Position numbers and translations under genes: made by a program. A stretch of 64,000 bases of DNA from Pseudomonadota bacterium (GTDB lineage Bacteria > Pseudomonadota > Gammaproteobacteria > Burkholderiales > Sulfuriferulaceae). The notes below the pieces were generated by a model. It searched no databases and was not told where the DNA came from. It saw only the letters and a list, made by a program, of their open reading frames with translations. How positions within the stretch are numbered: position 1 is the stretch's first letter; the number at the start of each line of letters is the position of its first letter. The DNA lies in NCBI GenBank assembly GCA_021845925.1, contig JAJZUW010000011.1, positions 1-64,000 of the forward strand, read 5' to 3'. Positions 8,171-17,697 of this stretch are shown one piece after another.

Positions 8171-8299
8171 AGACGCGGTGATCAAGTCTCACGATACACA
8201 GAGTAGGGAAAGCTGGTTCGAGAGCGGAATTGATGATTTCGCTTTGATAGTGGGGCAGGTGGAATTGCGCGTTTTTGCGTTGTTTCTGTAGAGGTATGG

Positions 8300-8331
8300 A
8301 TTCTGCGACTCCGCTACGCTCCGCGCAGAAT
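8300..8331. repeat. 32-bp palindromic repeat (seed of the 26-bp array)
   Basis: ATTCTGCG at 8300-8307 pairs with CGCAGAAT at 8324-8331 around a CG-rich spacer. The same 32-bp unit, with the same arms and spacer length, occurs at 44089-44120. The right arm is the part copied in the adjacent tandem array. Confidence 0.85.
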
Positions 8332-8747
8332 GACGATAAGGTGGCTTCGCGCAGAATGACGATAAGGTGGCTTCGCGCAGAATGACGATAAGGTGGCTTC
8401 GCGCAGAATGACGATAAGGTGGCTCCGCGCAGAATGACGATAAGGTGGCTCCGCGCAGAATGACGATAAGGTGGCTCCGCGCAGAATGACGATAAGGTGG
8501 CTCCGCGCAGAATGACGATAAGGTGGCTTCGCGCAGAATGACGATAAGGCGGCTCCGCGCAGAATGACGATAAGGTGGCTTCGCGCAGAATGACGATAAG
8601 GTGGCTTCGCGCAGAATGACGATAAGGTGGCTTCGCGCAGAATGACGATAAGGTGGCTTCGCGCAGAATGACGATAAGGTGGCTCCGCGCAGAATGATGA
8701 TAAGGTGGCTCCGCGCAGAATGACGATAAGGTGGCTCCGCGCAGAAT
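8322..8747. repeat. Tandem array, 26-bp unit, about 17 copies
   Basis: The unit GCGCAGAATGACGATAAGGT + GGCTYC repeats every 26 bases without spacers. Copies start near 8325 and every 26 bases to 8741; the last is partial. Variation is almost limited to one base (GGCTTC or GGCTCC), with single changes in copies 9 and 15, so the expansion is recent. Because 26 is not a multiple of 3, the minus strand reads as a 78-base periodic open frame that is not a gene. The surrounding 8171-8299 and 8790-8890 hold no gene. Confidence 0.95.
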
Positions 8748-8757
8748 CGATTACCAA

Positions 8758-8787
8758 CGTCATTCCGCGCGTAGTCGCGGAATCTAT
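8758..8787. repeat. Single copy of the second palindromic repeat family
   Basis: TCATTCCGCGCGTAGTCGCG followed by GAATCT matches the core of the 42-bp array at 44.2-44.6 kb (ATTCCGCG...CGCGGAAT). It sits directly after the 26-bp array, so both repeat types occur together at both loci. Confidence 0.8.
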
Positions 8788-8893
8788 CTATCCAACAATG
8801 CGCTTGTCATTACATGCGGGATCTACCATTCCGCAGTCCATCGCAGTAGTGCTGTTCTGCGAATCCTTCGGGACTTTAATCCGGGCTACAATC

Positions 8894-8920
8894 ATAAAAA
8901 AACCATCCACAAGGGATGGT
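8894..8920 (-). terminator. Rho-independent terminator of tRNA-Lys(TTT)
   Basis: On the minus strand ACCATCC-CTTGT-GGATGGT is followed by seven T, starting 13 bases past the tRNA CCA end. Confidence 0.9.
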
Positions 8921-8932
8921 GTTTTTATGGTT

Positions 8933-9008
8933 TGGTGGGTCGGCCGGGATTCGAACCCGGGACCAACGGATTAAAAGTCCGCTGCTCTACCGGCTGAGCT
9001 ACCGACCC
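8933..9008 (-). tRNA. tRNA-Lys, anticodon TTT
   Basis: A 76-base gene with encoded CCA. The acceptor stem GGGTCGG pairs with CCGACCC. The anticodon arm GCGGA-CTTTTAA-TCCGT reads TTT (lysine, AAA/AAG), and the T arm GGGTTCGAATCCC is intact. It complements the tRNA-Lys(CTT) five kilobases away, so the cell reads lysine codons with both anticodons. Confidence 0.97.
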
Positions 9009-9046
9009 GATCAAGCTGAAGAATTATACAGGGTTGAGGATTCGCG

Positions 9047-9325
9047 TCAAGCTGTGGGTGGACGTGCTTTCCAGTCGCTGATCAAAAGGAAATCCGGATG
9101 CAGCTGGCTGCCGTCGCTGGTGAGCACGGGAATGCTGACAGTCATGTCCTGCACGATACGGCGGGCACGGCCGTGGATGTCGGTCTGAATGTGCGGCTCA
9201 TGACGTTGCGCGATGATCTGCAATGGCGTGTTGAGAATTTCGATGGCCTGGTAGCGGTTACCTTTCCAGCTGAATTCACGACCAATCAGGGCGTGCAGTG
9301 CCTCGGGTTGCATGGGGGCTTTCAT
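9047..9325 (-). CDS. Small conserved protein of unknown function
   Basis: A 92-residue protein from the ATG at 9325, chosen because it overlaps the amidotransferase stop as ATGA. It begins MKAPMQPEALHALIGREFSW and continues KGNRYQAIEILNTPLQIIAQ, a short beta-barrel-like pattern, and ends ISDWKARPPTA. No signal peptide or membrane segment. It is probably cotranslated with the preceding amidotransferase; I recognise no family. Confidence 0.65.
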   Translation of the reverse strand: MKAPMQPEALHALIGREFSWKGNRYQAIEILNTPLQIIAQRHEPHIQTDIHGRARRIVQDMTVSIPVLTSDGSQLHPDFLLISDWKARPPTA

Positions 9326-10038
9326 GATGTCCGAAGTCCTTTGATCCACTGGTCGTACAGATGGTCGGCAATCCGGTGAAGTTCGGCCAGTCGGGCATCC
9401 ATGTCGCTTTGCATGTCGCTGGCGGATTGCACGGCCGGACTGTCATTGGCGCTGGCGAGTTCTTCTGCGCCTTCCTGGCACCAGCTCCGGATCATTTCGG
9501 CTGTCATTTCAACGTGGCATTGCAGGCCGAGGTGAATGTCGTCGAGCACAAATGCCTGATGGTTGCACCAGTGGCTTTTCAGCAGCAGTCCGGCGCCCGG
9601 CGGTATGGAAAATGTTTCGCCATGCCAGTGAAATCCGTTGAACTGGCGGATATCGCCGAGCCAGGCATCGCCGATATGGTTGCTGTCGCAGCGTTCGATC
9701 ATGCCCCAGCCAATTTCCTTGACCGGGTTGCGCGTGACTTGTCCGCCCATTGCCCTTGCGAGCAGCTGTCCACCCAGACAATGGCCAAGTACCGGGATTC
9801 GGAGGCTGACTGCCTGGCGGATCAGTGCAAGGGATTGCGATATCCATGGCAGGGGATCGTTGACGCTCATTGAGCCGCCCATGAATACCAGACCGGCATA
9901 TTCGCTGGCCTGGCGTGGAACCGGATCTCCCGCATCAATGCGGATCATGACGGTCGGAATCGCGTGTCGGCTGAAATGGTCGGCCAGATAGCCGGCGCCT
10001 TCGTGCGGCAGATGGCGAAAGATGGCGACCGGCTTCAT
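9322..10038 (-). CDS. Class I glutamine amidotransferase-like protein
   Basis: A 238-residue protein with the class I glutaminase fold. The nucleophile elbow reads PVLGHCLGGQLLARAMGG with Cys near residue 92, and a catalytic His lies in the QCHVEMT region (residues ~175-180). These proteins resemble the stand-alone GMP-synthase-like amidotransferases that release ammonia from glutamine or hydrolyse gamma-glutamyl bonds. The ammonia acceptor is unknown. It overlaps the small downstream gene, and folE2 ends two bases upstream of its start. Confidence 0.85.
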   Translation of the reverse strand: MKPVAIFRHLPHEGAGYLADHFSRHAIPTVMIRIDAGDPVPRQASEYAGLVFMGGSMSVNDPLPWISQSLALIRQAVSLRIPVLGHCLGGQLLARAMGGQVTRNPVKEIGWGMIERCDSNHIGDAWLGDIRQFNGFHWHGETFSIPPGAGLLLKSHWCNHQAFVLDDIHLGLQCHVEMTAEMIRSWCQEGAEELASANDSPAVQSASDMQSDMDARLAELHRIADHLYDQWIKGLRTS

Positions 10039-10040
10039 GG

Positions 10041-10850
10041 TTATGTGGCTTTGCGTTTGTCGCGTTCGATCAGTGCGTAGGCAGAGTGGTTGTGAATGGA
10101 CTCGAAGTTTTCACTTTCGACAATGTAGCTGTCTATGCGCGCATCGCGGTGCAGTACGGCTGCCACATCGCGCACCATGTCCTCGACAAATTTCGGATTG
10201 TCGTAGGCGCGTTCGGTCACGTATTTTTCGTCCGGACGTTTCAGCAGGCCATACAGTTCGCATGATGCCTGGCTTTCCGCCATGCCGACGATATCTTCGA
10301 TCCAGACGAAATCATTGGTTCTGGCGGTGATGGTGACGTGGGATCGTTGGTTGTGGGCACCATAGCTGGAGATTTTTTTGGAGCATGGACACAGGCTGGT
10401 CACTGGCACGACCACACGGGTGGTGTGCTGGTACTGGCCGTGTTCGTAGGCGCCAATGAATGTGACGTCATAATCCATCAGGCTTTGCACGCCGGATACC
10501 GGGGCCGCCTTGTTGATGAAGTAGGGGAAATTCATCTCGATGTAGCCTGAATCGGCTTCCAGACGTTCGCACATTTCCTTCAGGATGACGCCGAAGTTTT
10601 CGATCGAGATTTCGCGTTCGTGGTTGTTGAGGATTTCCACGAAGCGCGACATGTGTGTGCCCTTGAAATTGTGTGGCAGAAACACATACATGTTGAAAGT
10701 GGCGATGGTGTGCTGCACGCCCTGCGTTTTGTCAGCGATGCGCACCGGATGACGGATCGATTTGATGCCCACCTTGTCGATGGCGATCTCGCGGCTGTCG
10801 GTATCGCTTTGCACGTCAGGCATGACGGGGACGTCGCAACAATGGTTCAT
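10041..10850 (-). CDS. folE2: GTP cyclohydrolase FolE2
   Basis: A 269-residue protein of the FolE2 (type IB GTP cyclohydrolase) family. It opens the imidazole ring of GTP to give dihydroneopterin triphosphate, the first step of folate synthesis. Visible markers are the catalytic cysteine segment [11 protein letters not shown], the [19 protein letters not shown] stretch, and the C-terminal [10 protein letters not shown]. FolE2 enzymes use several metals and often replace zinc-dependent FolE when zinc is scarce. No zinc-responsive site is evident upstream. It lies downstream of dxs on the same strand. Confidence 0.95.
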   Translation of the reverse strand: MNHCCDVPVMPDVQSDTDSREIAIDKVGIKSIRHPVRIADKTQGVQHTIATFNMYVFLPHNFKGTHMSRFVEILNNHEREISIENFGVILKEMCERLEADSGYIEMNFPYFINKAAPVSGVQSLMDYDVTFIGAYEHGQYQHTTRVVVPVTSLCPCSKKISSYGAHNQRSHVTITARTNDFVWIEDIVGMAESQASCELYGLLKRPDEKYVTERAYDNPKFVEDMVRDVAAVLHRDARIDSYIVESENFESIHNHSAYALIERDKRKAT

Positions 10851-10895
10851 GTGTCAGGATTCCTGTTGAAAGGCCAAGGGGTATTCTAGCGCATT

Positions 10896-10920
10896 TTATC
10901 CGACTAAACTAGTCGGATAA
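10896..10920. other. Perfect inverted repeat spanning the dxs stop codon
   Basis: TTATCCGACTA (10896-10906), loop AAC, TAGTCGGATAA (10910-10920): 11 paired bases. The dxs TAG stop lies inside the loop-side end. Neither side has a T run, so it is not a standard terminator. It could slow exonucleases or attenuate read-through into folE2. Confidence 0.6.
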
Positions 10921-12762
10921 TGCCTGGCGGACCTGACGGACGATGCCGTCACTGTCCAGACCGCATTCGCGCAGCAGAGTTCCGTGATCACCATGTTCGA
11001 TGAACAGATCCGGCAAGCCCAGTTGCAGCAGGCGAGTCGTGGAGCCGGATGCGTGTAGGCACTCCGCAACCGCGCTGCCTGCGCCGCCCATGATGACGTT
11101 TTCTTCCACCGTGACCAGCAGTTCGTGGCTCTCGGCCAGCTGGTGAACCAGCTGTTCATCCAGTGGCTTGACAAAGCGCATGTCGGCCAGGGTTGCGCCC
11201 AGTTGTCCAGCGGCCGCCAGTGCTGGAGCGGTCATGCTGCCAAAGGCAAGCAGGGCAATGCGGTTGCCTTCGGCAAGCAGGCGCCCGCGACCGAGCGGGA
11301 GCTCGTTCATGTCCTGCTGGATAACGGCGCCAGGACCGGTTCCGCGCGGATACCGCACTGCGCAGGTCAGGCCCGACCGGGTGGCGGTATACAGCATCTG
11401 CCGGCATTCGTTTTCGTCCGAAGGCGTCATGACCACCAGATTGGGAATGCAGCGCAGGTAACTCAGGTCGAAACTGCCGGCATGGGTCGGGCCGTCGGCG
11501 CCAACCAGGCCGGCGCGGTCGATCGCAAACACCACAGGAAGCTGCTGCAGGGCGATGTCGTGAATCAGCTGGTCGTAGGCACGTTGCAGAAAAGTCGAAT
11601 AGATGGCGACAACCGGCTTCATGCCGTCGGCAGCCAGACCACCGGCAAATGTCAGCGCATGCTGTTCGGCAATGCCGACATCGAAATACCGATCAGGATA
11701 GCGTTGGGAAAATGCCACCAGGCCAGAACCCTCGCGCATGGCGGGTGTAATGCCAACCAGCCTGGGTTCGATGTCTGCCATGTCGCATAGCCAGTCGCTG
11801 AACACCTGGGTGTAAGTCGGCCGGGTAGGGGTTTTGTCGGTAATGCCGTGTAAGGGGTCGAAACGGCTGACGCCGTGGTACAGGCAGGGGTTTTCTTCGG
11901 CGGCGCGGTAGCCTTTGCCCTTCTGTGTGACCACGTGCAGGAACTGCGGGCCTTCCAGCCGGCGAATGTTGCCCAGGGTATCGAGCAGTACATCCAGATC
12001 GTGTCCGTCGATCGGGCCGATATAGTTGAAGCCGAATTCTTCGAAAAGGGTGCCCGGCGTGACCATGCCTTTGACGTGCTCTTCGGCGCGTTTGGCCAGT
12101 TCCAGCACGGGTGGCACATGTGCCAGCACTTTTTCACTGGCTTTGCGCGCGGCGGCATAAAAGCGGCCCGACATCAGACGTGCCAGATAATTGTTGAGTG
12201 CGCCGACATTGGGCGAGATCGACATGTCGTTGTCATTCAGGATGACCAGCAGGTTGGCATCCATGTTGCCGGCATTGTTGAGTGCTTCAAAGGCCATGCC
12301 GGCGGTCATGGCGCCATCACCGATGATGGCAATGGCGCGACGGTCCAGACCGGACAGCCGGGCGGCGGTTGCCATGCCCAGCGCAGCCGAGATGGATGTG
12401 CTGGAATGTCCGGTACCGAAAGCATCGTATTCGCTTTCGCTGCGGCGCGGAAATCCGGCGATGCCACCTGCCTGACGCAATCCGGTCATGGCTTCTCGCC
12501 GGCCGGTGAGTATCTTGTGCGGATAGCTCTGGTGGCCGACGTCCCAGATGACCCGGTCATCCGGTGTGTTGAAAATGTAATGGATGGCGATCGCCAGTTC
12601 CACCGAACCGAAATTGGAAGAAAAATGCCCGCCCGTGCGCGAAATGCTGTCCAGCATGAATTCGCGCATTTGATTGGCGAGAATGGGGAGTTCTTCCCTG
12701 CGTAATTTGCGCAGATCAACCGGCGAATCAATGCTGGTCAGCAAGTCTGGATGATCGCTCAT
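10909..12762 (-). CDS. dxs: 1-deoxy-D-xylulose-5-phosphate synthase
   Basis: A 617-residue thiamine-diphosphate enzyme. It condenses pyruvate and glyceraldehyde 3-phosphate to DXP, the entry step of the MEP isoprenoid pathway and a precursor for thiamine and pyridoxal. The diphosphate-binding motif [19 protein letters not shown] is followed by [10 protein letters not shown] (residues ~148-185). The transketolase pyrimidine domain shows [18 protein letters not shown] (~420). The C-terminal domain ends QVRQALSD. Its start overlaps the ispA stop, forming xseB-ispA-dxs. The product feeds ispA's pathway and, through DXP, pdxJ. Confidence 0.97.
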   Translation of the reverse strand: MSDHPDLLTSIDSPVDLRKLRREELPILANQMREFMLDSISRTGGHFSSNFGSVELAIAIHYIFNTPDDRVIWDVGHQSYPHKILTGRREAMTGLRQAGGIAGFPRRSESEYDAFGTGHSSTSISAALGMATAARLSGLDRRAIAIIGDGAMTAGMAFEALNNAGNMDANLLVILNDNDMSISPNVGALNNYLARLMSGRFYAAARKASEKVLAHVPPVLELAKRAEEHVKGMVTPGTLFEEFGFNYIGPIDGHDLDVLLDTLGNIRRLEGPQFLHVVTQKGKGYRAAEENPCLYHGVSRFDPLHGITDKTPTRPTYTQVFSDWLCDMADIEPRLVGITPAMREGSGLVAFSQRYPDRYFDVGIAEQHALTFAGGLAADGMKPVVAIYSTFLQRAYDQLIHDIALQQLPVVFAIDRAGLVGADGPTHAGSFDLSYLRCIPNLVVMTPSDENECRQMLYTATRSGLTCAVRYPRGTGPGAVIQQDMNELPLGRGRLLAEGNRIALLAFGSMTAPALAAAGQLGATLADMRFVKPLDEQLVHQLAESHELLVTVEENVIMGGAGSAVAECLHASGSTTRLLQLGLPDLFIEHGDHGTLLRECGLDSDGIVRQVRQALSD

Positions 12763-13649
12763 GATTTTCTGTCCATGATCAGATCGGCCAGATCGGCCAG
12801 GTGCTGGCTGGCGGGCAATGGTGCAATGGCGGCCAGAGCCTGCTTGTGCAGATCGTCGGCCAGTTCGCGAGCGTGCCGGATGCCAAGCAAGGTGACATAA
12901 GTCGATTTGTTTTGCGCGGCATCCTTGCCGGCGGTCTTGCCGAGATCCTGCGTGCTGGTGGTGGCATCCAGGATGTCGTCAATCACCTGGAAAGCCAGAC
13001 CAACGGCATGCGCATAGCGGTTGAGCGCCTCGGTGGCGGCTGGATATGGTGCTTTGCCACACAGAGCGCCAAGCTGTATCGATGCCTTGATCAGTGCGCC
13101 GGTCTTGAGGATGTGCATCATCTCGAGTTCTGGCAGTTCAATCGATTTGCCGGTGCTGTCCAGATCGATGGCCTGGCCGCCTGCCATGCCGCGCGATCCG
13201 GATGCCTGGCTCAGCAGACGGATCATGTCGAGACGGGCCACAGCAGGAATGGCCAGACCTTCATGGGTCAGCAGTTCAAATGCCAGCGTTTGCAGGCTGT
13301 CGCCCGCCAGTAGGGCAGTGGCCTCGCCAAAGGCCACGTGGCAGGTTGGTTTGCCACGACGCAGCACATCGTTGTCCATGCAGGGCAGGTCGTCATGGAC
13401 CAGTGAGTAGGCGTGAACCAGTTCGACTGCACAGGCCGCCACTGTCACATGTTGTGTTGTTGCGCCAAACACTTCGCCGGCTGCATAGGCCAGCAGCGGA
13501 CGGATACGCTTGCCACCCGACAGAACAGCATGGCGCATGGCTTCGTGCAGGCGGGCGGGAGCCAGTTTCGGGTCGGGCAGGAATTCGTCGAGCGCATGCT
13601 CGATGCCCTGCTGGCGCTCGGTCATCCAGTCATTGAACTCAGTCTGCAT
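12759..13649 (-). CDS. ispA: Farnesyl/geranyl diphosphate synthase
   Basis: A 296-residue trans-isoprenyl diphosphate synthase. Two Asp-rich motifs hold the Mg-diphosphates: DDLPCMDND (residues ~86-94) and DDILD (~224). GGKRIRPLL near residue 46 binds the isopentenyl diphosphate. It makes geranyl and farnesyl diphosphate for quinones and undecaprenyl carriers. It overlaps xseB by 11 bases upstream and dxs downstream, the usual betaproteobacterial arrangement. Confidence 0.95.
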   Translation of the reverse strand: MQTEFNDWMTERQQGIEHALDEFLPDPKLAPARLHEAMRHAVLSGGKRIRPLLAYAAGEVFGATTQHVTVAACAVELVHAYSLVHDDLPCMDNDVLRRGKPTCHVAFGEATALLAGDSLQTLAFELLTHEGLAIPAVARLDMIRLLSQASGSRGMAGGQAIDLDSTGKSIELPELEMMHILKTGALIKASIQLGALCGKAPYPAATEALNRYAHAVGLAFQVIDDILDATTSTQDLGKTAGKDAAQNKSTYVTLLGIRHARELADDLHKQALAAIAPLPASQHLADLADLIMDRKS

Positions 13650-13878
13650 GCGATTGGCCCGGCTGGAAGAAGTTTTTCAGGACGCCATTTTCAAGCAGTT
13701 CGACCTGTTGTCGGGCATTGTCCAGAAACTGCTGGCAGGTTTGCAGCAGGGTCGCACCACGTTGATAGGCACTCAGGGATTCTTCCAGTGACAGTTGCCC
13801 GGATTCCATGGCTGCCACAATCGCTTCGAGTTCGGACATGGCCGCTTCGAAGGTGGGGGGTGTCGCGGGTTCGCTCAT
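13639..13878 (-). CDS. xseB: Exodeoxyribonuclease VII small subunit
   Basis: A 79-residue helical protein (MSEPATPPTFEAAMSELEAI, then VAAMESGQLSLEESLSAYQR and GATLLQTCQQFL). This is the XseB pattern, in which the central EAxxxLExIVxxLExGxLxLEexlxxyexG motif forms the coiled hairpin that binds the XseA large subunit. Start at 13878 chosen because upstream codons are not conserved in type. The enzyme degrades single-stranded DNA from both ends. The large subunit is not in this window. Confidence 0.9.
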   Translation of the reverse strand: MSEPATPPTFEAAMSELEAIVAAMESGQLSLEESLSAYQRGATLLQTCQQFLDNARQQVELLENGVLKNFFQPGQSHAD

Positions 13879-14140
13879 TGCTGTCTGCGGACGGTCAAAG
13901 GAGCAAATCTTACCGAATAATTGCATGAAATGCCAATATTGGGGATAATCCCAAGACGTCCCGGCGTGGCGCTGGATAAAGGAAGCACACGTTTTCATTC
14001 AGGCCATGCGGTTTTGCCGGCATCGTTATCGCAAAGAATCGCCTGGCATTTCATTTGCCATTTTCTATAAGGGGGTTAAGCGGCTGTTGTGCCGTTTAAT
14101 ATCGTTTTTTGGTCACTTCGCACGGGGTGTACTCGGAATT

Positions 14141-15244
14141 ATGTCTCATCTGGCTGTTTCAACACAGTTGTCCCGCACTTCTCCTCATTTGCCTCTCTCC
14201 TGGTACTTTGATCCTGATATTTACGCGCTGGAACAGAAACTTCTGTTTGCCAGCGGACCAGGTTATGTCGGTCACGAACTGATGGTGCCCAATCCGGGCG
14301 ATTATCATGTTCTCGAAACGACGGGACGTGCCGACATGCTGGTGCGAAGCGGGGAATCGGTGCAGATGCTGTCCAATATCTGCCGTCACCGGCAGGCCAC
14401 CATGTTTGATGGCAAGGGCAATGCCCGCCAGATTGTCTGTCCGCTGCATCGCTGGACTTATGACCTGCAAGGCGAACTCATGGGCGCGCCGCATTTTCCC
14501 GGCAAGCCCTGTCTCAATCTGAAACAGACGCCACTGCAACGCTGGAACGGGCTGCTGTTTGCCGGCCAGCGTGATGTTGCGGCCGATCTGGCCAACCTGG
14601 GTGTCCAGGGTGATCTTGATTTCAGTGGTTATATGCTCGACCGGGTGATGGTGGAAAATTACCCGTTCAACTGGAAGACCTTCATTGAAGTGTATCTGGA
14701 AGACTACCATGTCGAGCCGTTTCATCCGGGTCTGGGCAATTTTGTCACCTGTGACAATCTGCGCTGGGAGTTTGGTGCCTGGTACAGCGTCCAGTCGGTT
14801 GGCGTGTCACGAGGTCTGAGCCGGTCTGGCAGCGAGGTGTATGCCAACTGGCAGCAACGGCTGCTGCAGTATCGCGATGGTCAGCCCCCCCGGCAGGGTG
14901 CTATCTGGCTGACTTATTACCCGAATGTGATGGTGGAGTGGTATCCGCATGTTCTGGTGGTCAGCAGCATCATTCCGACCGGTGTGGAAAGCTGTCGCAA
15001 TGTGGTGGAATTCTATTATCCGGAAGACATTGCCCTGTTCGAGCGCGAGCTGGTTGAAGCCGAACAGGCTGCCTACGAAGAAACCGCTCTTGAAGATGAC
15101 GTAATCTGTCGTCGCATGCACGAAGGCCGACGCCTGTTGTACCAGCAGGGGCGTGAAGAATCCGGACCTTACCAGTCACCAATGGAAGATGGCATGGTAC
15201 ACTTTCACGAGTTCATGTGGCGGCAGTTGTCCGGGCAGGTTTGA
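14141..15244 (+). CDS. Rieske-type aromatic-ring-hydroxylating oxygenase alpha subunit
   Basis: A 367-residue protein starting MSHLAVSTQLSRTSPHLPLS. The N-terminal domain has the [2Fe-2S] Rieske motif CRHRQATM...VCPLHRW (C-x-H-x16-17-C-x2-H, residues ~84-107). The C-terminal catalytic domain has the mononuclear iron triad in EVYLEDYHVEPFHPGL (His 194/199 region). A reductase partner is not adjacent. Similar genes lie divergent to xseB-ispA-dxs in many betaproteobacteria, but the substrate is not established there to my knowledge. The 262-base gap before it holds no gene and should contain both divergent promoters. Confidence 0.85.
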   Translation: MSHLAVSTQLSRTSPHLPLSWYFDPDIYALEQKLLFASGPGYVGHELMVPNPGDYHVLETTGRADMLVRSGESVQMLSNICRHRQATMFDGKGNARQIVCPLHRWTYDLQGELMGAPHFPGKPCLNLKQTPLQRWNGLLFAGQRDVAADLANLGVQGDLDFSGYMLDRVMVENYPFNWKTFIEVYLEDYHVEPFHPGLGNFVTCDNLRWEFGAWYSVQSVGVSRGLSRSGSEVYANWQQRLLQYRDGQPPRQGAIWLTYYPNVMVEWYPHVLVVSSIIPTGVESCRNVVEFYYPEDIALFERELVEAEQAAYEETALEDDVICRRMHEGRRLLYQQGREESGPYQSPMEDGMVHFHEFMWRQLSGQV

Positions 15245-15436
15245 GGGCATTGCCCGGCTGGTTTCGCACAACCTTTGTCGCACCATCCGTCACATATTTC
15301 GATGACAGGCATCCGGATCGGGCGTTTGCTTGCTGAATTTCCAGGATAGTCCGGCTTTGTCTTCCAGGCCAGACTGCTGCCTGTGCCAGCAAAATCCGGA
15401 TGAAACGATATGCAGAGGGATTCGATGGAGGAAAAA

Positions 15437-17650
15437 ATGCAGCGGCGCAAGTACAGCCGCATGCAGGTGGTGCAGCCGGCTGTTCTGGGCAGCAAGCTGG
15501 TCAGGGAAGTGCCAGGCCAGATCCGCGACTTTTCGGCAGGTGGCGTGCTGTTTGTGTTTGACGACACCGCTCCGATGCTGCCACTGGCCAACCAGTTTGT
15601 GACGTTGAGCTTTGTTGCCGAGCAAGGTGGCACTCTCCAGATTGCCGGGCGTGTGGCCCATGTCAACGAACGCATGCTCGGTATCCAGATCACCGATTTT
15701 CCTCAGGCAGCCATGCGAGCGCTGGTTGCAGAAACCGAATTCGGCGAATTCGTCGTCGATGGTATCCAGGTCCATTATTCCGAAGCGCAGCGGCAGAAAG
15801 CCCTGCAGGATTGTTCCAGCGCCTTCGGGACGGTCATGCAGTCCGTCGTTCAGCGTTTTTATGAACTGTACGACGTCCGCCTAGAACGGGACAGCGAAGG
15901 TATGGGGGCAATCCTGCAGGAACAGCGCATGATGCGGCAGCTGCGTCCGATTCTCATGCACGAACGCAGGCGTATCGAAGCCATCTGGCAGGCTGGTTAC
16001 GAGCAACGGGTTTCACAGGCCGGACTGGGCGAGCGCGAACAGCGCAAGCCGGTTGAACTGGCGCTGGTCGAATACGACACCTTCGATGACTGGCTGGCCG
16101 TGACCCAGGCGGTGAACCGTCTGGAACAGGTTCACGCTGCCATCGTGGCTCGTCTGGAACTACGTTATTTCCGGCTGATGGACAATGGCCTCGAGCTGGT
16201 CAACCCCTATAGTCCGCATGCCATCCTGTGGATGCTGCATGATGCAATTGACCGGGACCTGCCTTCTCAGGCGCTCAAGCTTCTGGTTTACGATCTGTTT
16301 GCCATTGCACTCAATGAACGGCTGGAAGGTCTGTATGAATCCATGCTGAAGACACTGGCATTTGTCGATCCGGTGCGGCGCAAGGCCGTTGCGAAGCACA
16401 ATGTCAGTCCACCTGCCACGCCAGACAGACCGGTTGCTGAACCGGTGGTGCAACCAGTATCCCTGCCCGAACTGAGACAACTGTCCCATATTGAAGATTT
16501 TCTGTCCGGCCGTGCCCGCAACGCGGGGCTGGAGGAAGAAATGGACGTGCCAGACTGGCTGGCTGGCATGGGCGTGCCGGAAAACGTGCGGGCAGCGCTG
16601 GCGGTGCAGGATTTCGGTCTGACGCAATACCTGTGGCAGTTCAACTGGCTGAACAAGAATGCGCCCGATCATTCGGGCTTGCAGAAAATCGAGTCGCTGG
16701 CCGGATTGTCTTTGAAATCGGGTGTCGAAATCACGGGCGAAACCATGTGTGACGTGCTGTTGCTGGCTGACGAATCCGCACCGTTGCCGCCTGCGACCCA
16801 GCCGGTGCCATGTTCGACAGAACAGCTGCAATTGCTGGCTGATTCGGCGAACGAGCGCATGGCGGATCTGACACCGGCCCGACTGGATGCGGCGGCGCGC
16901 GAGCGGCTGCTGGAACAGCTGGGACGAGGTATCGAAAACCCAGTGTGTCATGCCGCCGTTCTGTCACGTTTTTTTGCCCTGGAAAAACTGTTCGATTATC
17001 TTGGTTCGGGCGAGGCGGCGGGCTCCCATCTGGCCACTTTGTTGCTGCGGTTGAAACCTTCGGTCGAGTTTGACTGTTTCCGAGCGCCTGCCGGGTTGTT
17101 TATGCGCGATTCCGCCACGCTGCGTCTGTTCCAGCTGCTCGAACGAATGATGCTGGTGGCGGATGACGAAGGCCATGTTCTGGACGAGCGTCTGCTCAGA
17201 TTGCTGGACCTGCTGGTTGGCACAGCCACTGAAAGCAATGGGCAGGCTTCGCACGATGCCTGCAACCGTCTGCTGGAAAACCTGCTGGCCGTGGTCGCAC
17301 AGTGGCGCAAGCTGCGCGGAGCCACTCTGACTGAAGTGGGCAGCCGTCTGCCTGAATCCGGTCAGGAGAATCTTGGCAGCATTTCTCCGGTGGTGCTCAA
17401 TGCCGTGGCGGCGGTTCACCGGGGTGACTGGCTGTCATTGCCGGTGCCGGGCGGACGTAGCCACTGGCAGGTACTTGTGGCCGGCAGTCCGGGACGTCCC
17501 TGGTTGCTGACCAACGTGTCGACCACCCGCGTGGTGGTGTTTTCCCATCTGCGTGTCTGCAGTCAGTGGGAGCTCGGGCAATTGCTGCCCGAGCCACGTT
17601 TCCGTGAGCCATTGCTGCGACGCTGGCTGGAGGTGCTTGCTTCGGCCTGA
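15437..17650 (+). CDS. PilZ-domain DUF1631 family protein
   Basis: The product is 737 residues from the ATG at 15437, which has GGAGG five bases upstream (15427-15431); earlier in-frame ATGs at 15410 and 15425 lack one. The first ~100 residues form a PilZ domain: RRKYSRM carries the RxxxR c-di-GMP contact, and DFSAGGVLF the second D/NxSxxG motif. The rest is a long helical domain of the DUF1631 family, once loosely labelled thymidine phosphorylase. It is expected to bind cyclic di-GMP in the cytoplasm; its output is unknown. An earlier start cannot be excluded. Confidence 0.8.
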   Translation: MQRRKYSRMQVVQPAVLGSKLVREVPGQIRDFSAGGVLFVFDDTAPMLPLANQFVTLSFVAEQGGTLQIAGRVAHVNERMLGIQITDFPQAAMRALVAETEFGEFVVDGIQVHYSEAQRQKALQDCSSAFGTVMQSVVQRFYELYDVRLERDSEGMGAILQEQRMMRQLRPILMHERRRIEAIWQAGYEQRVSQAGLGEREQRKPVELALVEYDTFDDWLAVTQAVNRLEQVHAAIVARLELRYFRLMDNGLELVNPYSPHAILWMLHDAIDRDLPSQALKLLVYDLFAIALNERLEGLYESMLKTLAFVDPVRRKAVAKHNVSPPATPDRPVAEPVVQPVSLPELRQLSHIEDFLSGRARNAGLEEEMDVPDWLAGMGVPENVRAALAVQDFGLTQYLWQFNWLNKNAPDHSGLQKIESLAGLSLKSGVEITGETMCDVLLLADESAPLPPATQPVPCSTEQLQLLADSANERMADLTPARLDAAARERLLEQLGRGIENPVCHAAVLSRFFALEKLFDYLGSGEAAGSHLATLLLRLKPSVEFDCFRAPAGLFMRDSATLRLFQLLERMMLVADDEGHVLDERLLRLLDLLVGTATESNGQASHDACNRLLENLLAVVAQWRKLRGATLTEVGSRLPESGQENLGSISPVVLNAVAAVHRGDWLSLPVPGGRSHWQVLVAGSPGRPWLLTNVSTTRVVVFSHLRVCSQWELGQLLPEPRFREPLLRRWLEVLASA

Positions 17651-17697
17651 AGCAGTGGTCGAAGCAGTCGGTGGAAAACCCGGCGCAGGGCAGCTGC

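Noticed and set aside
8322-8747. Possible CRISPR array
   Set aside because: Units follow without unique spacers and no cas genes are nearby; the same holds for 44172-44633.
8314-8763. 149-residue open frame on the minus strand through the 26-bp array
   Set aside because: It is made wholly of the tandem unit read in three rotating phases and has no ribosome site or homology; the openness is a by-product of the repeat.
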